Below, in pieces: positions 1 to 8,077 of a stretch of 36,936 nt of DNA (position 1 is its first letter; each line of letters begins with the position of its first letter). The DNA is from Rhodanobacteraceae bacterium (GTDB lineage Bacteria > Pseudomonadota > Gammaproteobacteria > Xanthomonadales > Rhodanobacteraceae), in assembly GCA_027019085.1 (NCBI GenBank), contig JALUXG010000048.1:1-36936 (forward strand), given 5' to 3'. The position numbers and the translations under genes are program-made. The notes below the pieces were generated by a model. It was not told the origin of the DNA. It made no database searches and was given only the letters and a program-made list of their open reading frames with translations.

Positions 1-39
1 CTCCCGGAGCCCCCTCACGCACCCGTAGCGCCGCAGGCG

Positions 40-128
40 CGCAGGGCGCGCTCCCCGGCTGCCCTTCTTTGGTCACTATTCTTTGGCATAAAGAAAGTGA
101 CCCGGCCGGCGCCAGCCGGTCGGAACCC
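40..128. repeat. Dispersed hairpin repeat of Xanthomonadales type
   Basis: Non-coding stretch after the HMG-CoA lyase stop. It holds a stem from about 73-84 pairing with 90-100 (TCACT...CTTT with AAAG...AGTGA, one bulged base) around a GGCAT loop, followed by a GC-rich inverted repeat (CCGGC...GCCGG) at about 102-119. Sequences of this style (CTTTGG...AAAGAAAGTGACCCGG) recur between genes in Xanthomonadales genomes and are often miscalled as small proteins. I recognise the style from memory and see only one copy here, so dispersal is not shown by the window. Confidence 0.5.
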
Positions 129-171
129 ATGTGAACACCCAACAGCTTGCGTATAAACCAGAAAAAAGAAC

Positions 172-1077
172 TCAGCGTCGCGCAGCGAGCGCCCGCGCCA
201 CGCGACTGGACGTCGTGCGCCCGAGCTGCCCACTGAGCCACAGCCCGGTGTCGACAAGGGTATCGAGATCGACGCCCGTGGCCATGCCCATGCCTTCCAG
301 CATGTAAACCACATCCTCGGTTGCCACGTTCCCCGTCGCGCCCTTGGCATAGGGGCAGCCTCCGGTGCCGGAGACCGCGCTGTCGATGATGGTCACGCCT
401 TCTTCCAGGCAGGCCAGGATGTTGGCCAGGGCCTGACCGTAGGTGTCATGGAAGTGCACGGCCAGATGTTGCATCGGGACTGCCCGGGCCACCGCGCGCA
501 GCATGGCGCGCGCTTTTGCCGGGGTGCCGACGCCGATGGTGTCGCCCAGCGAGATTTCATCGCAGCCCAGCGCATGCAGGCGTTCGGCCACCCGAACGAC
601 GTCGTCCAACGGCACCTCGCCCTGGTAGGGACAACCAAGCACGGTGGAGATATAGCCGCGCACGCGCACGCCGTCGGTCCGGGCCCGCTGCATCAGTGGT
701 TCGAAGCGCGCGAGGGACTCGTCGATGGAGGCATTGATGTTCTTGCGATTGAAGGCTTCGCTGGCGGCGGTGAACACGGCCACATCGACGGCCCCCGCCG
801 CACGCGCCCGGTCGTAGCCTTTCTCGTTGGGCACCAGCACCGGATAGCGCACACCATCACGCTTGCGGATGCCGGCGAACACTTCGGCCGCATCGGCCAG
901 TTGCGGTACCCAGCGCGGGGAGACGAAGCTGGTCGCTTCGATGGTCTGCAGACCGCAGTCGGCCAGGCGTTCGATCAGTTCGATCTTCACCTTGGCCGGG
1001 ATGACGGCTTTTTCGTTTTGCAGGCCGTCCCGGGGACCGACCTCGACGATGCGCACGGATTGGACAAGGCTGTTCAT
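172..1077 (-). CDS. mvaB: Hydroxymethylglutaryl-CoA lyase
   Basis: 301 aa. Cleaves HMG-CoA to acetyl-CoA and acetoacetate, the last dedicated step of leucine breakdown in the cytosol. The N-terminus reads VEVGPRDGLQNE, the family's strand-1 motif with the metal- and substrate-binding Arg-Asp. GGCPYAKGATGN near residue 250 carries the catalytic Cys of the HMGL signature. HFHDTYGQ supplies the metal-binding His pair of the DRE-TIM barrel. The ATG at 1077 (MNSLVQSVRIVEVG) was chosen because the upstream extension to 1131 is not family-like and the length then fits (about 300 aa). It lies 98 bp downstream of the carboxylase alpha subunit on the same strand, so it may be cotranscribed with that operon. 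A T-run (TTCTTTTTTC) follows the stop but no strong stem precedes it. Confidence 0.95.
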   Translation of the reverse strand: MNSLVQSVRIVEVGPRDGLQNEKAVIPAKVKIELIERLADCGLQTIEATSFVSPRWVPQLADAAEVFAGIRKRDGVRYPVLVPNEKGYDRARAAGAVDVAVFTAASEAFNRKNINASIDESLARFEPLMQRARTDGVRVRGYISTVLGCPYQGEVPLDDVVRVAERLHALGCDEISLGDTIGVGTPAKARAMLRAVARAVPMQHLAVHFHDTYGQALANILACLEEGVTIIDSAVSGTGGCPYAKGATGNVATEDVVYMLEGMGMATGVDLDTLVDTGLWLSGQLGRTTSSRVARALAARR

Positions 1078-1175
1078 GGGTTCGATGCGGTTTCCTGCGC
1101 GAATATTATCGGGATGTCCCGCGAGTACCATCCGGGCCCGGTAGTCGCCGGACCGTCATTGGGGCATGCCGGCGA

Positions 1176-3176
1176 TTACGAGTCTCCGGATTCGAAGACC
1201 ACCAGCACGGCATCGGCCTCCACGAAATCACCTTCACCTGCCTGGATGGCACCAATGCGTCCGTCGCGTGGCGCCTTGAGCGAGAGTTCCATTTTCATCG
1301 CTTCCATCACCAGCAGCTCATCGCCTTCCGCGACCTGATCGCCGACCTTTGCGCGCACCAGCACGATGCGCCCGGGCATCGGTGCCAGCAGGCGGTCGGT
1401 CGTATTCTGCTCCGCGCTGTGGAAGGCATAGGCCGGCGCCTGCGTGAAGAGGTAGCGGGTGCCGTCCAGGTGAAGCGTCACCCGTCCGTTGTCCGTCAGC
1501 GCAGGTAGACGCAGGGCCACCCCGTCGAGGGTCAGGTTCAGGACCTTGTCCTCAAGGCGCGCGTTCTGAATATCTACTGATGAATCATCGAGTTGGATAT
1601 GATAGTTCCCGTTGTTTCCATGGGCTTCGACCTCCAGTCGCTGCTCGCCATTCAGCATGGCCAGCGGACGCTTGCCGGCATGGCCCACTCGCCATCCATC
1701 GGCACGTGCCCAGGGCGAATGCGGGTCGGCGGGATCGGCATGGGCCAAGGCGCGGTTTTCATCTTCGAGCAGCAGGGCAGTGGCGGCCGCGAACAGCACG
1801 GTTTTCGGCGGCGTCTGCGTGTTGGCAATGAATTGGTCCAGATGGCGGTCCAGATACCCGGTGTCGATCTGTCCCCCGACCAGCACCGGATGACGGACCA
1901 GGCGTTCGAGAAAGGCGATATTGGACTTGGGGCCGACGATCTCGCTTGCAGCCAGGGCACTGCGCAGGCGCACCAGCGCACGCGTGCGGTCGCTGTCGTG
2001 GACGATCAGTTTGGCCAGCATCGGGTCGTAGAAGATCGACACCGTGTCGCCTTCGGCGACACCCGTGTCCAGGCGCACGTGGTCGCTCTCGCAAGGAAGT
2101 CGCAGCCGTTCGAGACGGCCGGAGCCGGGCAGGAAGTTGTGATCGGGGTCCTCGGCATACAGCCGCACCTCGATGGCATGGCCACGGGCGCGGATGGCGC
2201 CCTGGTCGATTGGCAGCGGTTCCCCGGCGGTCACGCGCAACTGCCATTCGACCAGGTCCAGTCCCAGGGTCATTTCGGTGACCGGGTGCTCGACCTGCAG
2301 CCGGGTATTCATCTCCATGAAATAGAAGTCGCCGTCGGCGCCGACGATGAACTCCACGGTCCCTGCCCCGATGTAATCCACGGCCCGGGCTGCGGCCACT
2401 GCGGCGGCTCCCATCGCCTCGCGGCGCTGCGGGGTAAGCGCGGGAGAGGGCGATTCCTCCAGTACCTTCTGGTAACGCCGCTGCGAGGAACAGTCACGCT
2501 CGTTGAGGTGGATGATGTTGCCGTGGGTGTCGCCGAACACCTGGAACTCGATGTGTCGCGGGTGCTCGACGTAGCGCTCGAGGATCACGCGCGCATCGCC
2601 GAAGGATGATTGTGCCTCGCGTTGCGCGGCCGCCAGGGCTTCGGCGAATGCCTTCTCCTCGCGCACGATACGCATGCCCTTGCCGCCGCCGCCTGACGCG
2701 GCCTTGATCATCAGCGGGAAACCGGTCCTGCGCGCCTGTTCGAGCAGGTGCGCAGCAGACTGGTCCTCGCCGTGATAGCCCGGCACCAGGGGCACCTCGT
2801 GACGCTGCATCAGGGCCTTGGCCTCGGCCTTGGACCCCATCGCTTCAATGCTTTCCGGTTTCGGCCCGATGAATGCCAGGCCGGCCTCGGTGCAGGCGCG
2901 TGCAAAGGCCGCATTCTCGGACAGGAAGCCGTAACCGGGGTGGATGGCCTGCGCACCCGATTTTCGGGCGGCATCCAGAATCGCCTCGCCACGAAGGTAG
3001 GACTCGTTCGGGCGCGGACCGCCGATGCGGTATGCACGGTCGGCCATGCGCACGTGCTGCGCCCGGGCATCGGCATCCGAATATACCGCCACCGTCTCGA
3101 TGCCCAGGCGCCGGCAGGTACGCATGATGCGGCAGGCGATTTCGCCGCGGTTGGCGATCAGAATGCGTTGGAACAT
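1176..3176 (-). CDS. liuD: Methylcrotonoyl-CoA carboxylase, biotin-carrying alpha subunit
   Basis: 666 aa, the usual length. Uses ATP and bicarbonate to carboxylate its biotin, which the beta subunit then uses to make 3-methylglutaconyl-CoA from 3-methylcrotonyl-CoA. Domains: biotin carboxylase N-domain (FQRILIANRGEIACRI, residues 2-17), ATP-grasp with the glycine-rich loop KAASGGGGKGMR, HPGYGFLSEN, and EMNTRLQVEHPVTE about residues 290-305. A C-terminal biotinyl domain has the attachment motif EAMKMEL with Lys628. The start at 3176 directly follows the cupin stop (no spacing), so translation is probably coupled. The matching beta subunit is not in this operon but 16 kb away at 19313-20920. 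An acetyl- or propionyl-CoA carboxylase alpha is less likely given the hydratase and HMG-CoA lyase neighbours. Confidence 0.93.
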   Translation of the reverse strand: MFQRILIANRGEIACRIMRTCRRLGIETVAVYSDADARAQHVRMADRAYRIGGPRPNESYLRGEAILDAARKSGAQAIHPGYGFLSENAAFARACTEAGLAFIGPKPESIEAMGSKAEAKALMQRHEVPLVPGYHGEDQSAAHLLEQARRTGFPLMIKAASGGGGKGMRIVREEKAFAEALAAAQREAQSSFGDARVILERYVEHPRHIEFQVFGDTHGNIIHLNERDCSSQRRYQKVLEESPSPALTPQRREAMGAAAVAAARAVDYIGAGTVEFIVGADGDFYFMEMNTRLQVEHPVTEMTLGLDLVEWQLRVTAGEPLPIDQGAIRARGHAIEVRLYAEDPDHNFLPGSGRLERLRLPCESDHVRLDTGVAEGDTVSIFYDPMLAKLIVHDSDRTRALVRLRSALAASEIVGPKSNIAFLERLVRHPVLVGGQIDTGYLDRHLDQFIANTQTPPKTVLFAAATALLLEDENRALAHADPADPHSPWARADGWRVGHAGKRPLAMLNGEQRLEVEAHGNNGNYHIQLDDSSVDIQNARLEDKVLNLTLDGVALRLPALTDNGRVTLHLDGTRYLFTQAPAYAFHSAEQNTTDRLLAPMPGRIVLVRAKVGDQVAEGDELLVMEAMKMELSLKAPRDGRIGAIQAGEGDFVEADAVLVVFESGDS

Positions 3177-3686
3177 CTATTCGTTTTCCCAGTAATCGCG
3201 GGCATCGCGGGCGCGGGTCAGGTGCCGCAGGCGTGCAGGGCCATGGCCGGCATAGGCACCGATCTTGCCCGAGTCGGGGTATTCGCAGACTTCCGCCTCG
3301 CTCCTGGTGCTGACTGCGAGGTATCGCAACTCGCTATTGCCGGTATTGATGATTTGGTGCGCGCTTTCCGGACCGCCGGTGGGGCAGGCGATCACATCGC
3401 CTGCGCGCAGCGGGTAGCGTGCTTCACCATACCGAAGTTCACCCGTACCCTCGAGCACGAGGAACATTTCCTCCTCGGCGCGGTGGCTGTGAAACGGACA
3501 ATTGCGCATGCCCGGCGCGACCACGGTGAGATTGTATCCGAGCTTGCGTGCGCCGATGCGGCTGGCGATCTCGCCCCAGCGCACGTCGTATCCGGGCGGC
3601 ACGTCGGGCGAGCGGCCGCCGTCCGCGGCATCCAGCCCGCGCAGCTGCACCTGGTCGAGATTGAGTACCGGGGACGTGTCGTTCAT
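3177..3686 (-). CDS. Cupin-domain protein embedded in the leucine operon
   Basis: 169 aa, a single cupin fold. Motif 1 is HSH (His66, His68) then Glu73 and Gly80. Motif 2 runs from Gly96 through PTG to His110 and Asn114. The three His and one Glu that usually bind a divalent metal are therefore all present. The surrounding protein (GYDVRWGEI..., CPFHSHRAEEEMF) resembles unassigned cupins of proteobacteria and I cannot name a substrate. The start is ATG 3686, which overlaps the hydratase stop by four bases (ATGA). The stop abuts the carboxylase start. Such tight packing suggests a role linked to leucine or acyl-CoA metabolism, but the function is unknown. The longer frame reaching 3797 runs into the hydratase gene and is not credible. 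Confidence 0.85.
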   Translation of the reverse strand: MNDTSPVLNLDQVQLRGLDAADGGRSPDVPPGYDVRWGEIASRIGARKLGYNLTVVAPGMRNCPFHSHRAEEEMFLVLEGTGELRYGEARYPLRAGDVIACPTGGPESAHQIINTGNSELRYLAVSTRSEAEVCEYPDSGKIGAYAGHGPARLRHLTRARDARDYWENE

Positions 3687-4486
3687 GATGTTTCCCTGTC
3701 CGCAAGCCAGGCCGGCTTGCGCTTGTCGAGAAACGCACCCAGCCCTTCCTGGCCCTCCTCGCCGACCCGCAGGCGGGCGATCAGGTCGGCATTGCACCCG
3801 TCGATGCGTTCGGCTTCCTGCCGGTCCATGCCGCCCATGGCCAGGGCCAGGCGCTTGGCTTCGCGGCGGGCACCGGGGGCCGTCTGCAGCAGGGCCTGCA
3901 GTAGGCGTTCCACATGCGTGTCAAGCGCGTCGTCGGCCACGCACTCGTGCAGCAGGCCGATCTGCGTGGCGTGCCGGGCGTCGAAGATTTCACCGGTAAC
4001 AAACAGGCGCCGTGCCTGGCGCAGTCCGATGGCAGCGACTACGTACGGTGCGATGGTGGCCGGCACCAGGCCCAGTTTCACTTCCGACAGGGCAAGGCGT
4101 GCGCTCTCGGCACCGATGGCGATGTCGCAGCAGGCAAGCAGTCCGACCCCGCCTCCGAAGGCGGCGCCATGGACTTTTGCCAGCGTTGGCTTGGCAAGGA
4201 ACTGGAGCGTGCGCAGCATGCGCGCCAGGCGCAGCGCATCTTCGCGGTTTTCCTGTTCGCTGGCCCGGGCCATGCCGCGCATCCAGCGCGTGTCCGCGCC
4301 GGCGCAGAAGCTCTTCCCTGCACCCGCAAGCAGCACAGCCTGCACGGCATCATCATTCTCGGCTGCTTCCAGAGCCTGCGTCAGTTCCCGTACCAGTGCG
4401 TCGTTGAAGGCATTGTGCACCGACGGACGGTTGAGGGTGATTCGCGCCAGTCCGTGCGTATGGGTCGCTTCCAGGGTTTCGTACAT
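3683..4486 (-). CDS. liuC: Enoyl-CoA hydratase/isomerase family, probable methylglutaconyl-CoA hydratase
   Basis: 267 aa, normal crotonase length. Likely hydrates 3-methylglutaconyl-CoA to HMG-CoA, linking the carboxylase to HMG-CoA lyase. Crotonase marks are ITLNRPSVHNAFN near the N-terminus, GKSFCAGAD (first oxyanion-hole loop), and KVHGAAFGGGVGLLACCDIAIG (second oxyanion loop), followed by LSEVKLGLVPATIAPYV. The start ATG 4486 (MYETLEAT) gives family length; the upstream extension to 4585 is Cys- and Gly-rich and unlikely. It is the first gene of the hydratase-cupin-carboxylase operon and is divergent from feoA. The substrate is inferred from neighbours; the fold is certain. Confidence 0.88.
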   Translation of the reverse strand: MYETLEATHTHGLARITLNRPSVHNAFNDALVRELTQALEAAENDDAVQAVLLAGAGKSFCAGADTRWMRGMARASEQENREDALRLARMLRTLQFLAKPTLAKVHGAAFGGGVGLLACCDIAIGAESARLALSEVKLGLVPATIAPYVVAAIGLRQARRLFVTGEIFDARHATQIGLLHECVADDALDTHVERLLQALLQTAPGARREAKRLALAMGGMDRQEAERIDGCNADLIARLRVGEEGQEGLGAFLDKRKPAWLADRETS

Positions 4487-4593
4487 GCCGCACCTGTCCG
4501 TGTCGTGACAACCGGCGCCCATGATAGCGCCCGGCCCCGGTCCGTCGCCGCTGCGGCAACAGGTCGCCCTTGCACAGCCGTTCATCCAGTGGA

Positions 4594-4620
4594 GTTATAA
4601 TGCGAAGCATTCCTATTCAA
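4594..4620. promoter_or_regulatory. Fur-like box and overlapping divergent promoter elements
   Basis: On the plus strand a perfect -10 TATAAT sits at 4596-4601. Overlapping it, 4599-4617 reads aatgcgaagcattcctatt, which contains the inverted repeat AATGC-GAA-GCATT and matches the Fur consensus core (AATGATAATCATTATC) at most positions. This placement suits iron-dependent repression of feoAB. No good -35 at 17 bp is visible. On the minus strand TTGAAT (4620-4615) and TATAAC (4599-4594) could act as a promoter for the leucine operon, but their 15-bp spacing is short. The Fur assignment is inferred from pattern and gene context. Confidence 0.6.
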
Positions 4621-4634
4621 GACCGGTGTGTGCC

Positions 4635-4883
4635 GTGCGATTGTCCGATTTGCCCAAAGGCTTCCAGGCCGTAGTGGATGCGGTCGAAGCCGCCCATGAC
4701 GATGACCGTATCGCGCGCCGCCTGCGCGACCTGGGTTTCGTCGCCGGGGAGACCGTGCGCGTGGTTGCGCGTGCGCCGATGGGCGGGGACCCCCTGCTGG
4801 TGCAGGTGGGCACGACGCGCTTCGCGCTGCGGCGTTCCGAGGCAGCGCGTGTGCAAACACTCGAAGCCGGAGCATCGGCATGA
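4635..4883 (+). CDS. feoA: Ferrous iron transport protein A (FeoA)
   Basis: 82 aa from the GTG at 4635, giving MRLSDLPKGF, the usual FeoA N-terminus. GTG 4626 would add three residues and cannot be excluded, since neither has a clear Shine-Dalgarno. It is a small cytosolic SH3-like beta-barrel that works with FeoB in Fe(II) import. Family marks are the RLRDLGFVAGETVRVVARAPMGGD segment and a C-terminal strand VGTTRFALRRSEA. The longer open frame from 4521 runs through the promoter and Fur-like box and is rejected. The stop overlaps the feoB start by four bases (ATGA), typical of a coupled feoAB unit. Confidence 0.9.
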   Translation: MRLSDLPKGFQAVVDAVEAAHDDDRIARRLRDLGFVAGETVRVVARAPMGGDPLLVQVGTTRFALRRSEAARVQTLEAGASA

Positions 4884-6724
4884 ATGCGCAAGCCCTGCGC
4901 ATCGCCCTGGTCGGCAATCCCAATTGCGGCAAGACGGCCCTGTTCAACCTGCTCACCGGGAGTCGGCAGAAAGTGGCCAACTATGCCGGGGTCACGGTCG
5001 AGCGCAAGGAAGGGCAGCTGATCGCCCCGTCCGGTCGCAGCTACCGTCTGCTGGATCTGCCCGGAGCCTACAGCCTCGATGCAGCCAGCCCCGACGAGGC
5101 CATCACCCGGGATGTACTGGCCGGAAGGCGTGATGGTGAGGCAAAACCGGACCTGATCGTCTGCGTGGTCGACGCCACCAACCTGCGCCTGCACCTGCGT
5201 TTCGTGCTTGAAGTGGCGCGTCTGGGCCGCCCGATGGTGCTGGCCTTGAACATGATGGATGCGGCGCGGCGGAGAGGTATCGAGATCGATGTCGCCGGGC
5301 TGGAGAAACGCCTGGGCGTGCCTGTGGTCGAGACTGTGGCGGTCAGGAGGGGCGGGGCGGCTGCGCTGGTCGAGCGCATCGATGCAATGCACAACGCGTA
5401 TCCCGCACCGCCGGCCGCCAATGGAGATAACGACCTGCATCGGCAGGTTCGCGGCCTGCTCGAAGCCACGGTGCGCGTGCCGGCGCAGGCCTCGCGCGTG
5501 GACGAGGCGATCGATCGCTGGGCTCTGCATCCGGTGTTCGGCCTGGCCTTGCTCGGAGCCATGATGTTTCTCATGTTCCAGGCGGTTTTTGCCTGGGCGC
5601 AGCCGCTGATGGACGGGATCGATGCCGGCGTGACCGCACTCGGTGCGTGGATCGCCGGCATGCTGCCGGCCGGCAGTGCGCTGCACAGCCTGGTGCAGGA
5701 CGGGATCTTCGGCGGCGTCGGTACGGTACTGGTGTTCCTGCCGCAGATCCTGATCCTGTTCCTGTTCATTCTTGTTCTGGAAGAGTCCGGCTACCTGCCG
5801 CGCGCGGCCTTTCTGCTGGACCGGTTGATGTTCAAGGCCGGGCTTACCGGCAGGGCCTTCATCCCGCTTCTGTCCAGCTTTGCCTGCGCCATTCCCGGCA
5901 TCATGGCGACACGCTCCATCGCCGACCCGCGTGACCGTCTGACCACGATCCTGGTCGCGCCGTTGATGACCTGCTCGGCACGACTGCCGGTGTATACCCT
6001 GCTGATTGCCGCCTTTATCCCGCATCGCACGGTGCTGGATGTGTTCAACCTGCAGGGCGTGGTGCTGTTTGTGTTGTACGTGGCCGGCATCGCCAGCGCC
6101 ATGGCGGTGGCCTTCGTGATGAAGAAGCTGCGTCGTGACAAGAGCGAGCACGCGTTGCTGATGGAGCTGCCCGCCTACCGCGTGCCGCATGTACGCGACG
6201 TGGCGTACGGATTGTGGCAACGGGTCAAGATCTTCCTGCGTCGGGTGGGCGGCATCATCCTCGCGTTGACGGTGCTGTTGTGGTTTCTCTCCAGTTTTCC
6301 CTCGCCCCCGCCAGGTGCCACCGGTCCGGCCATTGATTACAGCCTGGCCGGAATGCTGGGGCATGCGCTGCATCACGTATTCGCACCGATCGGCTTCAAC
6401 TGGCAGATTTCCGTGGCGTTGATCCCGGGCCTGGCCGCGCGTGAGGTAGCGGTGTCGGCACTGGGCACGGTGTATGCCATGTCCGGCAGCGATACCGCCG
6501 TGGCGACCCATCTCGGACCCCTGATCGCGCACCAGTGGCCGCTGGCGACCGCGTTGTCTTTGCTGGCCTGGTACGTGTTCGCGCCCCAGTGCATGTCGAC
6601 CCTGGCGGTGATCCGTCGCGAAACCAACTCGTGGCGCAACGTGGCACTGGCGGCCGGTTACCTGTTTGCCCTGGCCTATCTGGCCTCGCTGCTGACCTAC
6701 CAGATTGCGAGTGCGTTCACATGA
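4880..6724 (+). CDS. feoB: Ferrous iron transporter FeoB
   Basis: 614 aa. Inner-membrane Fe(II) permease with an N-terminal GTPase. G1 is GNPNCGKT (12-19), G2 lies near GVTVERKEG (37-45), G3 is DLPG (59-62) and G4 is NMMD (124-127). The membrane part starts about residue 220 and contains the FeoB gate segments FIPLLSSFACAIPGIMATR and APLMTCSARLPVY, with their conserved Cys residues, then several helices to the C-terminus. It is shorter than the E. coli protein (773 aa), as is common in Xanthomonadales. It overlaps feoA upstream and the small Cys-rich gene downstream by ATGA, so the three form one operon, probably under Fur control. Confidence 0.96.
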   Translation: MNAQALRIALVGNPNCGKTALFNLLTGSRQKVANYAGVTVERKEGQLIAPSGRSYRLLDLPGAYSLDAASPDEAITRDVLAGRRDGEAKPDLIVCVVDATNLRLHLRFVLEVARLGRPMVLALNMMDAARRRGIEIDVAGLEKRLGVPVVETVAVRRGGAAALVERIDAMHNAYPAPPAANGDNDLHRQVRGLLEATVRVPAQASRVDEAIDRWALHPVFGLALLGAMMFLMFQAVFAWAQPLMDGIDAGVTALGAWIAGMLPAGSALHSLVQDGIFGGVGTVLVFLPQILILFLFILVLEESGYLPRAAFLLDRLMFKAGLTGRAFIPLLSSFACAIPGIMATRSIADPRDRLTTILVAPLMTCSARLPVYTLLIAAFIPHRTVLDVFNLQGVVLFVLYVAGIASAMAVAFVMKKLRRDKSEHALLMELPAYRVPHVRDVAYGLWQRVKIFLRRVGGIILALTVLLWFLSSFPSPPPGATGPAIDYSLAGMLGHALHHVFAPIGFNWQISVALIPGLAAREVAVSALGTVYAMSGSDTAVATHLGPLIAHQWPLATALSLLAWYVFAPQCMSTLAVIRRETNSWRNVALAAGYLFALAYLASLLTYQIASAFT

Positions 6725-7032
6725 TCGTGTTCGATGCCATCCAGGCGGCGGTACTTGGTGTGTTGCTGCTCTACAGCGTGGCCGTGGCCGTGCGCAAGCT
6801 GGCACCGGAAAGCACGCGCGTGATCCGCGGTCGTCTCGCATCGCGTCTGGACTCGCCGCGGCATGCCATCCTGACGCGTCGGATTGGCCGCTGGTTGCAG
6901 CCCCCTCAGGCACGTCGTGGACAATGCGGGGACGGCGATGGTTGCGGAACCTGTGGTGGCTGTGCGCCATCGCCGGAAATAGAGGCCGATGCGCCGTTGC
7001 CGATCACCCTCCGGAACCATAAACACCGCTGA
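6721..7032 (+). CDS. Small Cys-rich membrane protein of the feo operon
   Basis: 103 aa. One transmembrane helix at about 5-25 (FDAIQAAVLGVLLLYSVAVAV), then a basic stretch (30-65) and a Cys cluster at 69, 75, 78 and 81 (C-x5-C-x2-C-x2-C, GDGCGTCGGC). The ATG at 6721 overlaps the feoB stop (ATGA). Position and build recall FeoB-associated Cys-rich small proteins and the DUF6587-type proteins found after feoB in related bacteria; I give that name from memory only. It occupies the place that feoC has in enterobacteria but lacks the winged-helix look of FeoC. The Cys cluster could bind iron or an Fe-S cluster; this is inference. Confidence 0.82.
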   Translation: MIVFDAIQAAVLGVLLLYSVAVAVRKLAPESTRVIRGRLASRLDSPRHAILTRRIGRWLQPPQARRGQCGDGDGCGTCGGCAPSPEIEADAPLPITLRNHKHR

Positions 7033-7129
7033 ACCCCGGATGCTGGGGGAGGTCTCATACCATGGCTCTTGAAGTACGCCGGCGCCGGCCCGATTCCTTT
7101 CCCGTCCCCACACCCGAGAGATACTGATC

Positions 7130-8017
7130 ATGCGACGCATCCTCCTTTTCCTGGGCACCAACATCGCCGTGCTGCTGCTGCTGACGATTGTCAGTCGACT
7201 GCTGGGCATCGATGCCTGGGCGGCGGCAAGCGGCTACGGCGGCATGGGCCCGCTGCTGGTGTTTGCCGCGGTGATCGGCATGGGCGGCTCATTCATCTCG
7301 CTGGCACTGTCCAAGTGGCTGGCGAAGATGAGCACCGGTGCCCGGATCATCGAACAGCCGTCCAGCGAGGCCGAACAGTGGCTGGTGTCGACCGTGCGTC
7401 GACATGCCCAGGCCGCCGGCATTGGCATGCCCGAGGTGGCGATCTATGACGCGCCGGAGATGAATGCCTTCGCTACCGGCGCCAACCGCAACCACGCCAT
7501 GGTCGCGGTCAGCACGGGTCTGCTCCATGGCATGGATCGCGACCAGGTCTCGGCCGTGCTCGGGCACGAGATTGGCCATGTTGCCAACGGCGACATGGTC
7601 ACCCTGGCGTTGCTGCAGGGCGTGCTCAACACCTTCGTGATCTTCCTTGCGCGCGTGGTCGGGCGCCTGGTCGACAGCTGGCTCAGTGGCGGGCGCGACA
7701 ACAGCGGGGGTGGCCTGGGCTATTTCGTGATCGTGATCGTGCTGCAGATCGTGTTCGGCCTGTTTGCCTCGATGATCGTGATGGCGTTTTCACGCTATCG
7801 CGAATTTCGAGCTGATGCCGCCGGGGCACGCCTGGCCGGACGCGACCGCATGATTTCCGCCCTGCAGCAGCTTTCTGCCAGCTATGGTGAGTCGTCGCTG
7901 CCCAAAAACATGCAGGCCTTCGGCATTTCCGGTCATCTGGCTGGCGGTTTTGGCCGTCTGTTCATGAGCCATCCGCCGCTGGAAGAGCGCATCGAGGCAT
8001 TGCGCCGCGCTGTCTGA
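7130..8017 (+). CDS. htpX: Membrane zinc protease HtpX
   Basis: 295 aa, family M48B. An inner-membrane protease for quality control of membrane proteins, acting with FtsH in stress responses. N-terminal helices lie at about 4-24 and 39-61. The zinc motif is HEIGH (His146, Glu147, His150), followed by two further helices (about 158-180 and 195-220) and the third zinc ligand in REFRADAAG. The C-terminus has SHPPLEERIEAL, a family hallmark. The start ATG 7130 gives normal length. It stands 97 bp after the feo operon and 60 bp before the response regulator, on the same strand. No convincing promoter or operator is visible in the 97-bp gap. Confidence 0.96.
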   Translation: MRRILLFLGTNIAVLLLLTIVSRLLGIDAWAAASGYGGMGPLLVFAAVIGMGGSFISLALSKWLAKMSTGARIIEQPSSEAEQWLVSTVRRHAQAAGIGMPEVAIYDAPEMNAFATGANRNHAMVAVSTGLLHGMDRDQVSAVLGHEIGHVANGDMVTLALLQGVLNTFVIFLARVVGRLVDSWLSGGRDNSGGGLGYFVIVIVLQIVFGLFASMIVMAFSRYREFRADAAGARLAGRDRMISALQQLSASYGESSLPKNMQAFGISGHLAGGFGRLFMSHPPLEERIEALRRAV

Positions 8018-8077
8018 GGCTTGGAGCACGCACCCACACATGGCACGATGCCGGCCTGAACCGGTCGGGATGCGCGC

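Noticed and set aside
15-350. 111-codon minus-strand frame at the left edge
   Set aside because: It overlaps HMG-CoA lyase and the hairpin repeat. Its GFRPAGAGRVTFF text is the usual false translation of that repeat.
4613-6970. 785-codon open frame antisense to feoB
   Set aside because: Product is His/Gln/Arg/Gly-rich with no family pattern, while the plus-strand frame is clearly FeoB. Long antisense frames are common in high-GC DNA.
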